Shown here: positions 18,093 through 26,772 of the stretch, piece after piece
Layout: each line of letters starts with the position of its first letter
Position numbering within the stretch: the first letter of the stretch is position 1
From: Oceanobacillus arenosus
Lineage (GTDB): Bacteria; Bacillota; Bacilli; Bacillales; Amphibacillaceae
Direction: 5' to 3'
DNA: 54,775 nt
Assembly: GCF_003369575.1 (NCBI RefSeq)
Contig: NZ_PIOC01000011.1
Location: 1 to 54,775 of the forward strand
Translations under genes and position numbers: made by a program
Notes under the pieces: model-generated
The model's database searches: none
Told to the model about the DNA's origin: nothing
What the model saw: the letters and a program-made list of their open reading frames with translations, nothing else

Positions 18093-19037
18093 ATGTTTGA
18101 AGTAGTAAAGCCAGGTTTAACAACAACAATCCAGGACCTCGGCAGAACGGGTTATCAGCAATATGGTGTTGTTGTTTCGGGCGCGATGGATGCATTCGCC
18201 TTACAGGTTGGAAATATTCTTGTTGGCAATAAGCGCGACGAGGCTGGGATTGAGGTTGTAATCATGGGTCCAACATTACGTGTGCTTGCTGATCATGTGA
18301 TAGCGATTTGTGGTGCGGATCTTTCACCTAAGCTCGATGGAGAATCCATCCCAATGTGGAAATCATTGGTCGTAAAAGCAGGGCAAACCCTAACGTTCGG
18401 CAAGCCTGTAAATGGAGGATATACCTATATTACTGTTGCTGGTGGAATCGATACACCGCTAATTATGGGGAGTAAGGCTACCTATACGAAGGCGGAAATT
18501 GGCGGCATTGAGGGTCGCAGTTTGCAAAAAGGTGACAAGATTGCATTCGGTAAGCCAAGTTCTATGGTGAAGGCAGGAATTGGCTTGCCAATACGACAAA
18601 TTCCTGATTATCGTTCCGGCAGAAAAATTCGAGTGATTTTGGGACCAGACCATGACGCATTCAGTGGTGAAAGTGTGGAGAGATTTCTGTCTGAGCACTA
18701 TAAATTGACCTCGCAATCAGATCGGATGGGCTCGCGTTTGGAAGGACCAAGTCTTTCTTTATTGCGTGGAGCTGATATAATCTCAGATGCAATTTTCCCT
18801 GGAACGATTCAAGTACCTGCAAACGGACAGCCAATTATCTTACTTGCAGATCGCCAAACAACAGGTGGCTATACGAGGATTGCTACGGTAATCACAGTCG
18901 ATTTGCCATATGTCGCACAAATGCTGCCAGGAAATGAACTAGCATTTGAAGCAATCAGCGTGGAAAAAGCGCAGCGGCTATATGTTGAACAGGAGTTGTT
19001 ATTACAGACATTGAGTGTCGCTGCAGGGACTTTTTGA
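18093..19037 (+). CDS. pxpC: 5-oxoprolinase subunit PxpC (KipA)
   Basis: Biotin-dependent carboxyltransferase-like (AHS2/KipA) subunit of the PxpABC 5-oxoprolinase. 314 aa from the ATG at 18093, which follows AAGGTGG; the in-frame GTG at 18081 is part of that site. Typical motifs are GLTTTIQDLGRTGYQQYG at the N-terminus, GADLSP, and GGYTRIATV near the C-terminus. It is the last gene of the contiguous pxpBAC block; repeat A begins two bases after its stop codon, so any native downstream sequence has been displaced. Confidence 0.93.
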   Translation: MFEVVKPGLTTTIQDLGRTGYQQYGVVVSGAMDAFALQVGNILVGNKRDEAGIEVVIMGPTLRVLADHVIAICGADLSPKLDGESIPMWKSLVVKAGQTLTFGKPVNGGYTYITVAGGIDTPLIMGSKATYTKAEIGGIEGRSLQKGDKIAFGKPSSMVKAGIGLPIRQIPDYRSGRKIRVILGPDHDAFSGESVERFLSEHYKLTSQSDRMGSRLEGPSLSLLRGADIISDAIFPGTIQVPANGQPIILLADRQTTGGYTRIATVITVDLPYVAQMLPGNELAFEAISVEKAQRLYVEQELLLQTLSVAAGTF

Positions 19038-19039
19038 TT

Positions 19040-19250
19040 GCTTAGGAAACTATAAAATTTGGACGTTGTGGATAACTTAATTACCGAGTATAGCCACGTC
19101 CAGCTCCAGCGCCCAGCAACTAGCGAGACTTCCCTCACCTTCGTACGATAAGTCAACATCGATTCGCTTACGCTCATCGTGTTTCCTTTATCTCCTTCGG
19201 TTCAGTCCAGTCCGTACGTTGCTAAACGGGCGCTTGCGCTTTTGTTCTTG
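19040..19250 (+). repeat. Repeat A, copy 3
   Basis: Near-identical to copy 2 over its first 75 bases and last 40 bases, with the middle segment (TAGCGAGACTT, TTACGCTCATCG, TTTCCTTTATCTCCTTC) also present in copy 1. It begins directly at the pxpC stop and separates pxpC from ycsI. Confidence 0.8.
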
Positions 19251-19330
19251 GACGAGAATTAGCTTTCGTATGTTTTTAGAAATGAAGACTGAAATGATTA
19301 GCAATGATTTGATGCATGCATGATTAGAAA

Positions 19331-19360
19331 ACGACAAAACTCGGGGAGTAAGAGTGCACC
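19331..19360 (+). repeat. Repeat C copy at the start of ycsI
   Basis: ACGACAAAACTCGGGGAG followed by TAAGAGTGCACC, ending exactly at the ycsI ATG. Its GGGGAG is the only ribosome-site-like sequence ahead of ycsI. Confidence 0.65.
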
Positions 19361-20137
19361 ATGAATACAGCTAAAGATGTTCGAGATAGTATTAGAACTG
19401 GAGAATGGACAAAGCCAACAGCAGGTCTTGCACCAGGATATACACAGGCAAATCTAGTAATTTTACCGAAGAAATATGCATATGATTTTTTACTATTTTG
19501 TATTCGAAATCCGAAAACATGCCCATTAATTGAAGTAACGGATGTTGGTTCACCAGAGCCTAAAGGAACAGCTCAAGGGGCGGATCTACGGACAGATATA
19601 CCAAAATATCGTATCTTTCGTGATGGCGAGTTAGTTGATGAAGTTACTGACATAACGGAATATTGGCAGGATGATTTGGTTTCGTTTTTAATTGGTTGCA
19701 GTTTTACATTTGAAAAGCCGCTTTTAGATAATGGAATTCCAATTCGATACATTGAGGAAGGTCGCAACGTATCGATGTACAGTACGAATATTCCATGTGC
19801 ATCTGCCGGTGTATTTAGTGGACCAATGGTTGTTAGTATGCGCCCAATGACACCAGCCGAAGCAATTCGCGCGACACAAATTACATCGAGATTTCCATCC
19901 GTTCATGGTGCACCAGTACACATCGGTGATCCAGCAGCAATTGGTATTAAGGACATAAACAAACCTGATTTCGGTGATGCTGTCACCATTCGCGGTGGCG
20001 AGGTTCCTGTTTTCTGGGGATGTGGCGTGACGCCGCAAGCAGCAGTGATGGCAAGTAAACCGGAATTTGTTATTACCCACGCACCTGGACATATGTTTAT
20101 TACGGATGTTCGCGATGAACATTATGCTGTGATATAA
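19361..20137 (+). CDS. ycsI: YcsI family putative hydro-lyase (D-glutamate cyclase-like)
   Basis: 258-aa cytoplasmic protein of the DUF1445/UPF0317 family, which includes the mammalian D-glutamate cyclase domain that converts D-glutamate to 5-oxo-D-proline; this fits its place beside 5-oxoprolinase genes. Recognisable blocks are [12 protein letters not shown], the [14 protein letters not shown] block, [13 protein letters not shown] and WGCGVTPQ. In Bacillus subtilis ycsI sits between ycsG and kipI; here it lies after pxpC, separated by repeats A and C. The only ribosome site (GGGGAG, 13 bases upstream) belongs to repeat C. Own terminator downstream. Confidence 0.88.
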   Translation: MNTAKDVRDSIRTGEWTKPTAGLAPGYTQANLVILPKKYAYDFLLFCIRNPKTCPLIEVTDVGSPEPKGTAQGADLRTDIPKYRIFRDGELVDEVTDITEYWQDDLVSFLIGCSFTFEKPLLDNGIPIRYIEEGRNVSMYSTNIPCASAGVFSGPMVVSMRPMTPAEAIRATQITSRFPSVHGAPVHIGDPAAIGIKDINKPDFGDAVTIRGGEVPVFWGCGVTPQAAVMASKPEFVITHAPGHMFITDVRDEHYAVI

Positions 20138-20163
20138 GATTTGAAGTAAAGAAGAAAATAAGG

Positions 20164-20200
20164 AATCCCGTTCACCTATTCTTGTGGACGGGATTTTTTA
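20164..20200 (+). terminator. Rho-independent terminator after ycsI
   Basis: AATCCCGTTCAC pairs with GTGGACGGGATT (one G-T pair) and is followed by a T run. Confidence 0.88.
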
Positions 20201-20345
20201 ACAGATGAATCAAGGCTTAACGACTTAAATGCTCCGTAAATTAAAGGAATAGATTTCCATGATGTCGAAGAAATATATTAGTAGAAAATTATACAGCATG
20301 TATTCATAGATGAGTATATCCTCAGCTATAGAAGGGGGAGCAAAT

Positions 20346-21290
20346 GTGAAAATAGGAAGAAATGATCTATGTCCTTGCGGGAGTGGAAAAAAGTATAAAA
20401 AATGTTGTTTAAATAATCAAGTCGCAGGTCAAGAGGTAAAGATACAACCTTCCAGCAAGATGTGGACGCTTGAAGATGTAGAGCAAATGGAAACAGAAGC
20501 TATTCTAGAATTGCTTCAGGAATTTGGTATACCAGTAGATAAAGATTACTTTATATCCGAAATAGAGAATTTTTCATCTGCAGAGGAATTGGTTCAATTA
20601 TGGATTGAAAACTATCAACTAGATATTAGAAATCATCTGAGTGATTTTACCTTACTAGCTATCAAAGTATTAGCAAAACGATTGACTCCGGAGCATCTGC
20701 TCCTTGAGTATTTGGATGATTGGATGAATGAAGGGTATGAATTTGCGGAAGTTAATGATCATATTCATGCATCTTTGTTATGGTGGAAAGTGTGGAAGCA
20801 TTTGCCAAAGTGGATAGGGGATAGAAACATTACTTCGATTGGCGAATTAGATGAAATAACGAGTTCTTCCATGAGTAATTTATTCTACAATTGGGTGCAG
20901 GACTTCGAGTTAGGTCTTGCAAATGCAAGGTTATCAGATGGGCAATTTATCCCAACAAGGCTTATCTTTGCGGAAGAATTCCTTGAGCAATTCCCAGACA
21001 CAGATGAATCTATCATTGCGAATATGACCGTGGCAATGGGTGAATCTTTATTTTACTTAGGAAAAATAAATGAAGCGGATAATGTATTTAGAGAGTATGT
21101 GATGAAACATCCTAATAATCCATGGACATATATACACTGGGGAGATTTGTATAATCCTAAGATGCATTCAAAAACAGCAGATAAAGGAAGCGCAATTACA
21201 TTGTATAAAGATGCCATTAGAGTTGCAGTAGATGCATCGGATCGTGACGTTGCATCAGATCGGTTGTATGAATTAGAAAATGTGTACTAG
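20346..21290 (+). CDS. SEC-C zinc-motif protein with TPR-like C-terminus
   Basis: 314 aa. The N-terminus is a SEC-C metal-binding motif ([13 protein letters not shown], residues 8-20), the zinc-binding tail module best known from SecA. The rest is helical and acidic; the last 90 residues look like tetratricopeptide repeats ([16 protein letters not shown], then [12 protein letters not shown]). Such proteins are probable adaptors, but no specific function can be assigned. The GTG at 20346, five bases after GAAGGGGGAG, is favoured over the ATG at 20310 because SEC-C domains commonly sit at the extreme N-terminus. It is a single gene; a repeat D copy follows. Confidence 0.8.
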   Translation: MKIGRNDLCPCGSGKKYKKCCLNNQVAGQEVKIQPSSKMWTLEDVEQMETEAILELLQEFGIPVDKDYFISEIENFSSAEELVQLWIENYQLDIRNHLSDFTLLAIKVLAKRLTPEHLLLEYLDDWMNEGYEFAEVNDHIHASLLWWKVWKHLPKWIGDRNITSIGELDEITSSSMSNLFYNWVQDFELGLANARLSDGQFIPTRLIFAEEFLEQFPDTDESIIANMTVAMGESLFYLGKINEADNVFREYVMKHPNNPWTYIHWGDLYNPKMHSKTADKGSAITLYKDAIRVAVDASDRDVASDRLYELENVY

Positions 21291-21375
21291 GAAATCTTGA
21301 AGGCATAGCTAACTATAAATTCTAGAATTAATCGAATGAAAAGGGCTTATTAACATGATTTCCGAACTTAATAAA

Positions 21376-21425
21376 GTGAAACTTCATTAAGTCGGGGTCT
21401 TACAGCCAGTTAATTCGGGATAAAT
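21376..21425 (+). repeat. Repeat D, copy 2
   Basis: Shares the 50-base pattern CTTCATTAAGT, GGGGTCTTACA, CCA/CAGTTAATTCGGGATAAA with 54162-54210. Inner inverted repeats allow a hairpin. Confidence 0.65.
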
Positions 21426-21433
21426 TTCATGAA

Positions 21434-21466
21434 AAAAGTCAGTGGGAAAATCCCGCTGACTTTCAA
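21434..21466 (-). terminator. Terminator-like hairpin of the decayed larA copy
   Basis: AAAGTCAGTGGGA pairs with TCCCGCTGACTTT. On the minus strand it is followed by a run of T, so it would terminate the minus-strand pseudogene that ends just before it. Confidence 0.6.
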
Positions 21467-21514
21467 AAAAATGGTATGTAAAAGGTTGCAATAATGATGG
21501 TTCGAGAAATGACG

Positions 21515-21790
21515 TTCTATCCCTCTACATACGGTATTTTCAAAGGTCCATGGGGATGCACAGCAATCGTCATGTCATCTCCGTATTTATCTGCTGCTTT
21601 TGGTAAATTTGTTGATTCATTAAGAAAGGACCATCATTGATTGCAAGAAGTCAATAGTGTTAAGCGTTTCTCCAAGCAAAAGCGGAACAACCATCATGCC
21701 TCCAGGTACTTTTTCAACCGCGTCCATAATTCTTATACGAAAGCTCCTCTTTGTTATTATCAATTCAATATTTCATTACAAAAGAATGCC
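21515..21790 (-). pseudogene. Decayed remnant of a second larA-kdgT locus
   Basis: Read on the minus strand, four segments match the intact larA-kdgT locus at 26.8-29.2 kb in the same order, with large deletions between them. 21650-21790 matches the kdgT 5' end, including its ribosome site; 21624-21650 matches a kdgT internal segment (LAINDGPF); 21600-21622 matches the larA N-terminal TNLPK region; 21515-21600 matches the larA C-terminus, reading KYGDDMTIAVHPHGPLKIPYVE against KYGEDMTIAVLPLGPLTIPYVE in the intact gene. No frame survives. Short open frames on the plus strand here are chance products. The remnant represents an old duplication or an imported second cluster reduced by deletion. 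Confidence 0.8.
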
Positions 21791-21883
21791 ACAAAAGGTC
21801 CGGAACGTTATAACTCAGGTAAATAGCTCCAACTCATGACTTGGCGTTCCATTCAAGATCCTAAATAGGTACTCATCGACATT

Positions 21884-21915
21884 TTTTGACAAAACTCAGG
21901 AAGTGCCAGGCGCCC
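21884..21915 (+). repeat. Repeat C copy
   Basis: TTTGACAAAACTCAGGAAG then TGCCAGGCGCC; a well-preserved copy in intergenic sequence beside the larA-kdgT remnant. Confidence 0.75.
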
Positions 21916-22168
21916 CAATGACAAAAAAATACAAACTTCGTGGGGTAACAACACTCTTGGAGCCATGTATATGTTATAATTATTACAAATGTTTGCACAT
22001 CTTTAGGATAATCCCATTTCTGCCTTTGTTGGTGAACAAGATAAGTAATAACAAATAAATTGGTGCAATATTTCCTTCTAAAATAATTGCGAATAAGCTC
22101 ACTAGACTATTGATTTAGTACTTAAATAGGTCTATTAAAATAGATATGAAATTCAAAGGAGTTTTATT
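21916..22168. other. Intergenic region upstream of the SBP-VWA operon
   Basis: AT-rich sequence with no reading frame recognised. TATAAT at 21974-21979 is a -10 candidate; the promoter of the four-gene operon must lie here or further upstream. Confidence 0.3.
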
Positions 22169-23728
22169 GTGATGAAAAAATCCATCCTACTACTATTGCT
22201 CAGCTTATTTTTCACCTTACTTTTAGCAAGTTGCTCAGGTACTAAGGAAACATTTACTATTTTATCTGGATCTGAAAATGAACCACTAGAACCGATGCTC
22301 ACAAATTATGCCAAAAAAAGTGGCTATCAATTAAACATGATCTATAAAGGATCTGTTGATAGTATGTTAGAACTAAGAAAAAATCCGAATAGTTATGATG
22401 GAATTTGGTTACCTAATAGCATGTGGATTTCGATGGGGGATACGGAGCATGTTGTAAAACACGATAAATCCATGTTCACCTCCCCTGTTGTATTTGGGAT
22501 AAGACAATCAAAAGCAGAAGCGTTAGGCTTTACAAATAACGACGTGCTTGTTGAGGATATTTTGCATGCTGTGGAGAATAAAGATTTAACCTTCATGATG
22601 ACAAGCGCTTCTCAATCCAATTCGGGCGCAAGTGCGTATATTGGCTTTTTATACGCATTACTTGGAAATCCAAATATGATTACAAAGGAAGATTTGCAGA
22701 ACCCTACATTAAAAGAAGATATTCGTAAATTATTTTCGGGTATTAACCGGTCATCTGGCAGTTCGGGATGGCTCAAGGATTTGTATTTAAAAGGTGATTA
22801 CGATGCAATGGTTAATTATGAAGCGGTCATCATTGAAGCCAATCAAGAACTAATGGAACAAGGGAAGGAACCATTGTTTGTTATCTATCCACAAGATGGC
22901 TTAACGATAGCAGATAATACATTAGGCTATATTGATAATGGGGAAGCTGATAAGGAAGCGTTCTTTCTTTCCTTGCAAGATTTTCTGCTGTCAGAAGATT
23001 CTCAAGCAAATATTGAAGATTTAGGTAGAAGGACAGGTTTAGGTGGTCTTGTTGAAAATCCGAATGATACGATATTTAATCCTGATTGGGGAATCGAAAC
23101 CGATACACCACTTGCTTCAATTTCCTTTCCAGCAGAAGATGTGATTTATGAAGCACTGACATTATATCAAACAGATTTCAAAAAGCCCTCCTACACAGTA
23201 TTTGCTTTGGACTACTCTGGTAGTATGTCTGGCACGGGTGAAGAGGAAATGGAGGAGGCGATTCGAATCCTGCTCAATCAAGAAGAAGCAAAACAATACC
23301 TACTACAATCATCTGATGAGGACAAAATAGTCATTATTCCATTTAATGATCAAGTGCTAGCACATTGGGAAGCAAGTAATTTATCGGAATACGACAATTT
23401 GTATCAAACAGTGGAATCTTTTGATGCTGGTGGAGGAACAGATATTTATCAGCCTGTTATTTATGGCCTAGAGATTTTAAAAGACGTCGATACAAACCGA
23501 TACAACCCTGCAGTAATATTAATGACCGATGGTGAATCAGAGGGGGACCTCGGAGAATTAGAAGCTTATTACCATGACTTAAATAAGGATATTCCAGTAT
23601 TCAGTATTACGTTTGGTGATGCTTCTGATGATCAATTATTAGAGATCAGTGAACTCACTAGAGGAAGAACGTTTGATGGGAAAGATGATTTAATTCAAGC
23701 GTTCAAAAGCGCCAAAGGGTACAACTAA
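22169..23728 (+). CDS. Lipoprotein: substrate-binding domain fused to VWA domain
   Basis: 519 aa. The signal peptide ends in lipobox LLASC (Cys22 counted from the GTG), so the protein is tethered outside the membrane. Residues about 30-310 resemble a periplasmic-type solute-binding protein and are related to the third gene of this operon (shared RTGL-G--NP-D block). Residues about 340-515 are a von Willebrand A domain with complete MIDAS: DYSGS at 348-352, Thr424 in GGGTD, Asp454 in MTDGES. The VWA domain should bind a divalent cation and a protein partner. Databases list such proteins as substrate-binding and VWA domain-containing, without known ligand. AAAGGAG precedes GTG 22169/ATG 22172. 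First gene of a four-gene operon with XpaC- and TelA-like proteins. Confidence 0.85.
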   Translation: MMKKSILLLLLSLFFTLLLASCSGTKETFTILSGSENEPLEPMLTNYAKKSGYQLNMIYKGSVDSMLELRKNPNSYDGIWLPNSMWISMGDTEHVVKHDKSMFTSPVVFGIRQSKAEALGFTNNDVLVEDILHAVENKDLTFMMTSASQSNSGASAYIGFLYALLGNPNMITKEDLQNPTLKEDIRKLFSGINRSSGSSGWLKDLYLKGDYDAMVNYEAVIIEANQELMEQGKEPLFVIYPQDGLTIADNTLGYIDNGEADKEAFFLSLQDFLLSEDSQANIEDLGRRTGLGGLVENPNDTIFNPDWGIETDTPLASISFPAEDVIYEALTLYQTDFKKPSYTVFALDYSGSMSGTGEEEMEEAIRILLNQEEAKQYLLQSSDEDKIVIIPFNDQVLAHWEASNLSEYDNLYQTVESFDAGGGTDIYQPVIYGLEILKDVDTNRYNPAVILMTDGESEGDLGELEAYYHDLNKDIPVFSITFGDASDDQLLEISELTRGRTFDGKDDLIQAFKSAKGYN

Positions 23729-23739
23729 GGGGGGATGAT

Positions 23740-24354
23740 ATGAACCTTATTAAAGGAGTAATATCAGGAGCTATCGGCGCAATTTTGTTTATTCTATTTT
23801 TATTTGTATTAGATGCGGGTACCATCATCAGTATTATTATCGGAATTATCTCCTTTCTTGCAACCCTATTGATCTTTCATTCTTTAACATCTAAAACGGT
23901 GGAGGAGGAGACGCAGCTTGCAACAAGTAGTTTTTACTTGAATATATTAAATGAAGGCCATGCTAAATTAGCAACGATTAAAAATGAAGTAACGAATATA
24001 CAAAAGGATTCAATTCGGACGCAGGCAAACGAGTTACTCCGTATTTGCGATCAAATTTTCAAAGAGTTAGAAGAAAACCTACAAGATATCCAAACCGTTC
24101 GTCAATTTTTTACATATTATTTAGATGCGCTACATACTATCTTAAAAAAATATAATCAGATTTCTAGAAACGAATTAAGAGGAAATGATATAGAAAAAAT
24201 GGAGGAAAGAGTGGCGCAAAACTTGGAACTTTTGCATGATTTATTTATCTCAATCAGGAACAAATTGTTAGAAGACGACGTTATTGATTTAGATATTGAG
24301 CTACAAACCTTGCAAAAAATGTTGAAATCTGAGGGGGTATCAAGTAGTGAGTAA
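23740..24354 (+). CDS. XpaC-like two-helix membrane protein
   Basis: 204 aa. Two membrane segments (about residues 5-24 and 27-47) are followed by a long helical, coiled-coil cytoplasmic domain. The architecture, size and place before a telA gene match XpaC family proteins and the gene at 3347-3991, although direct residue identity is low by eye. It starts 12 bases after the VWA lipoprotein stop behind an AAGGGGGG ribosome site and overlaps the next gene by eight bases. It probably connects the outer lipoproteins with cytoplasmic TelA; this is inference. Confidence 0.7.
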   Translation: MNLIKGVISGAIGAILFILFLFVLDAGTIISIIIGIISFLATLLIFHSLTSKTVEEETQLATSSFYLNILNEGHAKLATIKNEVTNIQKDSIRTQANELLRICDQIFKELEENLQDIQTVRQFFTYYLDALHTILKKYNQISRNELRGNDIEKMEERVAQNLELLHDLFISIRNKLLEDDVIDLDIELQTLQKMLKSEGVSSSE

Positions 24355-25423
24355 GAAAACAATTGGAACACTTATTGGTACAATCCTTTTGGTAGTCGTT
24401 ATTGTTATAGGAGTACTCATTTATACAAGCAATGAGAGGAATCCTGCTATAACAATTGATGGTCTAGTCGGAGGGGAGAAGATACCCTTATTAGAAAATG
24501 AGAAGTTCAAGAAAATCGCCAAGGAAAAATACAATACAACAGTAAATTTCGCTAAATCAGGTAGTATTGAAATGGCTGATCGAGATATAGCAGAACTGGA
24601 TTATTTATTTCCCTCAAGTCAAGTGGCAGAGGAATTAATAGTAATGAAACAGGGCGAACATATCACAAAGAGTGAAACGGTACTAAATTCTCCAATTGTT
24701 TTTATCTCTTGGGGAGAAATTGTCGATGCTTTTGAAAAACAGGGCATCGTACAAAAGGAAAATGATGCCTATTATATTGTCGATACGCAGCAATTTTTAC
24801 AGCAAATTATCGAAGGTTCGGATTGGGCTGATGTTGGCCTTCCCAGCTTATATGGCGAGGTATCGATTATTTCAACGGATCCAGTCAAATCTAATTCAGG
24901 GAATATGTTTGCAGGTCTTTTGGCTAATATGATGAACGATGGAAAGGTAGTAACAAAAGCTGAGCTACCTACTATTTTACCAGTAATAGAAGGATTCTTC
25001 ATCAAGCTAGGGTACTTAGAAAATTCATCTGGAGATTTATTTGAGCAATTTTTAAAAACAGGTATGGGTGCAAAGCCAATCATCGCCGGTTATGAAAATC
25101 AATTGGTTGAATTCGCTACACAAAATCAAGAGACATGGGAAAGAGTGAAAGATAACATCTGCATCATTTACCCTAAACCAACCGTATGGAGTGAACATCC
25201 AGTTATCGCATTAAATGAAGAAGGCGAACGATTAATTGACATCTTGTCTGATCCAGAAGTACAAGAATTAGCATGGAAAGAGCACGGATTCCGTACAGGG
25301 TTAAGTGGGATTGAGAATAACCCGGAGGATGTAAATTTGGAAGGATTGCCTGAAACAATTAAATCGATTATTCCAATGCCGACTCCTGATGTAATGGACG
25401 AAATCATCAATCGTTTAAAATAA
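24347..25423 (+). CDS. Membrane-anchored solute-binding-protein-like protein
   Basis: 358 aa. A single N-terminal hydrophobic segment (about residues 5-26) without a lipobox cysteine anchors an extracellular domain resembling extracellular solute-binding proteins. It is paralogous to the N-terminal domain of the VWA lipoprotein: both end in an FRTGL-G-ENNPED-like block and share the STDP/SNSGN-type ligand region. No permease or ABC ATPase gene is nearby, so it is unlikely to be an ordinary uptake receptor; a sensing or surface-binding role is more likely. The GTG start follows GAGGGGG and overlaps the end of the preceding gene. Confidence 0.75.
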   Translation: MSKKTIGTLIGTILLVVVIVIGVLIYTSNERNPAITIDGLVGGEKIPLLENEKFKKIAKEKYNTTVNFAKSGSIEMADRDIAELDYLFPSSQVAEELIVMKQGEHITKSETVLNSPIVFISWGEIVDAFEKQGIVQKENDAYYIVDTQQFLQQIIEGSDWADVGLPSLYGEVSIISTDPVKSNSGNMFAGLLANMMNDGKVVTKAELPTILPVIEGFFIKLGYLENSSGDLFEQFLKTGMGAKPIIAGYENQLVEFATQNQETWERVKDNICIIYPKPTVWSEHPVIALNEEGERLIDILSDPEVQELAWKEHGFRTGLSGIENNPEDVNLEGLPETIKSIIPMPTPDVMDEIINRLK

Positions 25424-25480
25424 TTTCCTTGGAAGGTTGACGGCCTTGGAAGGCATTAACATGTAATGGAGGTTTGGTGA

Positions 25481-26578
25481 ATGGAACAAGCGATACCAAC
25501 GGAATTAGATGCTTTTGAGAATAAGAAAGCTTTTAGTACTGAGGAAAGCGAAAGAATCGAAAATATAGCAAATGAAATTACCTTCACGAATTCGACAGCG
25601 GTTCTTGAATATGGTGCCAAATCACAAAAAGACGTTTCACAATTCTCGGATAAGGTACTGGAACATGTAAGGGCAAAAGATAGTGGTGAAGTGGGGCAAA
25701 TAATAACAGACTTGATGACAACAATAAGAGCAGTAGATGCAGATAATCTAAATCAAAAGGGGTGGCTTGCTTCACTGCCGATTATTGGGGCCATGTTCAA
25801 TAAAGCAAAGAAATTTGCTGTCCGGTATGAAAAAGTTGGGATACAAATAGAACGCATCACCCAACAATTAGAGAAATCACAAATTCAGTTAATAAGAGAT
25901 ATTACGATGCTTGATGGACTATACGAAAAAAACAAACGATACTTCAATGAGCTAACGATGTATATCGAAGCGGGAAAGCTAAAAATCAAAGAATTACGAG
26001 AGCAAACGATTCCAAATATAAATGATAAGGCTGAGAAAAGCAATAATCCAGAAGATATTCAAGAATTACGTGACACGAGTCAATTTGCCGACCGATTTGA
26101 AAAGAAATTACATGATCTATCATTGAGCAGAACGATATCACTTCAAACAGCACCACAAATCAGGCTCATTCAAAATAATAATCAATTGTTAGCAGAAAAG
26201 ATCCAAAGTTCTATTTTACAAACGATTCCGCTTTGGAAACAACAACTTGTCATTGCCCTTAGTTTAGCCCGTCAGCAACAAGTATTACAGATGCAACAGC
26301 AAGTATCGAGAACGACCAACGAAATATTGCTTAAGAATTCAGAAATGATGAAGCAAGGATCTATCGAGATTGCACGTGACACGGAAAAGGGGATTGTAGA
26401 TATTGAAATTTTAAAAGCAACCCAAGCAAACTTAATCGAAACACTCGAAGAAACATTGCAGATTCAAGAAGTTGGTAGAAAGAAACGCGAAGAGGCGGAG
26501 ATTGAATTGCTGCAAATGGAAAAAGATTTCCAACATAAATTAGTTGAATATAGTAATAAAGGGTACGGGATTCAATAG
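25481..26578 (+). CDS. TelA paralogue (toxic anion resistance family)
   Basis: 365 aa, cytoplasmic and helical, of the TelA/YaaN family. It aligns with the protein at 3988-5151 over most of its length, with shared blocks such as [23 protein letters not shown] and the RTTNEILLKN region, but has a shorter N-terminus. GGAGG lies nine bases upstream of the ATG. Last gene of the SBP-VWA/XpaC/SBP operon, followed by a terminator. By analogy with xpaC-telA it should work with the XpaC-like membrane protein two genes upstream. Confidence 0.87.
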   Translation: MEQAIPTELDAFENKKAFSTEESERIENIANEITFTNSTAVLEYGAKSQKDVSQFSDKVLEHVRAKDSGEVGQIITDLMTTIRAVDADNLNQKGWLASLPIIGAMFNKAKKFAVRYEKVGIQIERITQQLEKSQIQLIRDITMLDGLYEKNKRYFNELTMYIEAGKLKIKELREQTIPNINDKAEKSNNPEDIQELRDTSQFADRFEKKLHDLSLSRTISLQTAPQIRLIQNNNQLLAEKIQSSILQTIPLWKQQLVIALSLARQQQVLQMQQQVSRTTNEILLKNSEMMKQGSIEIARDTEKGIVDIEILKATQANLIETLEETLQIQEVGRKKREEAEIELLQMEKDFQHKLVEYSNKGYGIQ

Positions 26579-26584
26579 ACAGAT

Positions 26585-26620
26585 AAAAAATCAGCGTCCA
26601 TTTTAAAGGTGCTGATTTTT
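26585..26620 (+). terminator. Bidirectional terminator between telA paralogue and larA
   Basis: AAAAAATCAGC and GCTGATTTTT form a stem flanked by A and T runs, so it can end transcription from both sides. Confidence 0.78.
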
Positions 26621-26772
26621 CAGGTGGGTAAGAAAGTCGTTATACTTTCTTACTACATAAGTGCAATTAAGGCTGTTTGGTGACAGACCTCATTCGCCTA
26701 TAGAAGTATATGTGTACAGAGTCTGTGGCACCCTTTAGGCAACACACAGACACTTCTCACGCGCAAGCATCC

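Noticed and set aside
19724-20122. 132-codon frame opposite ycsI
   Set aside because: Shadow of a conserved gene; no start signal, and a Cys/Asn/Trp-rich product typical of antisense reading.
21641-21839. Two overlapping 60-codon plus-strand frames
   Set aside because: They lie on the antisense strand of the decayed kdgT fragment and match nothing on their own.
25430-25460. Direct CTTGGAAGG repeats before the TelA paralogue, as a possible attenuator
   Set aside because: They are direct, not inverted, form no clear stem, and the normal ribosome site follows.
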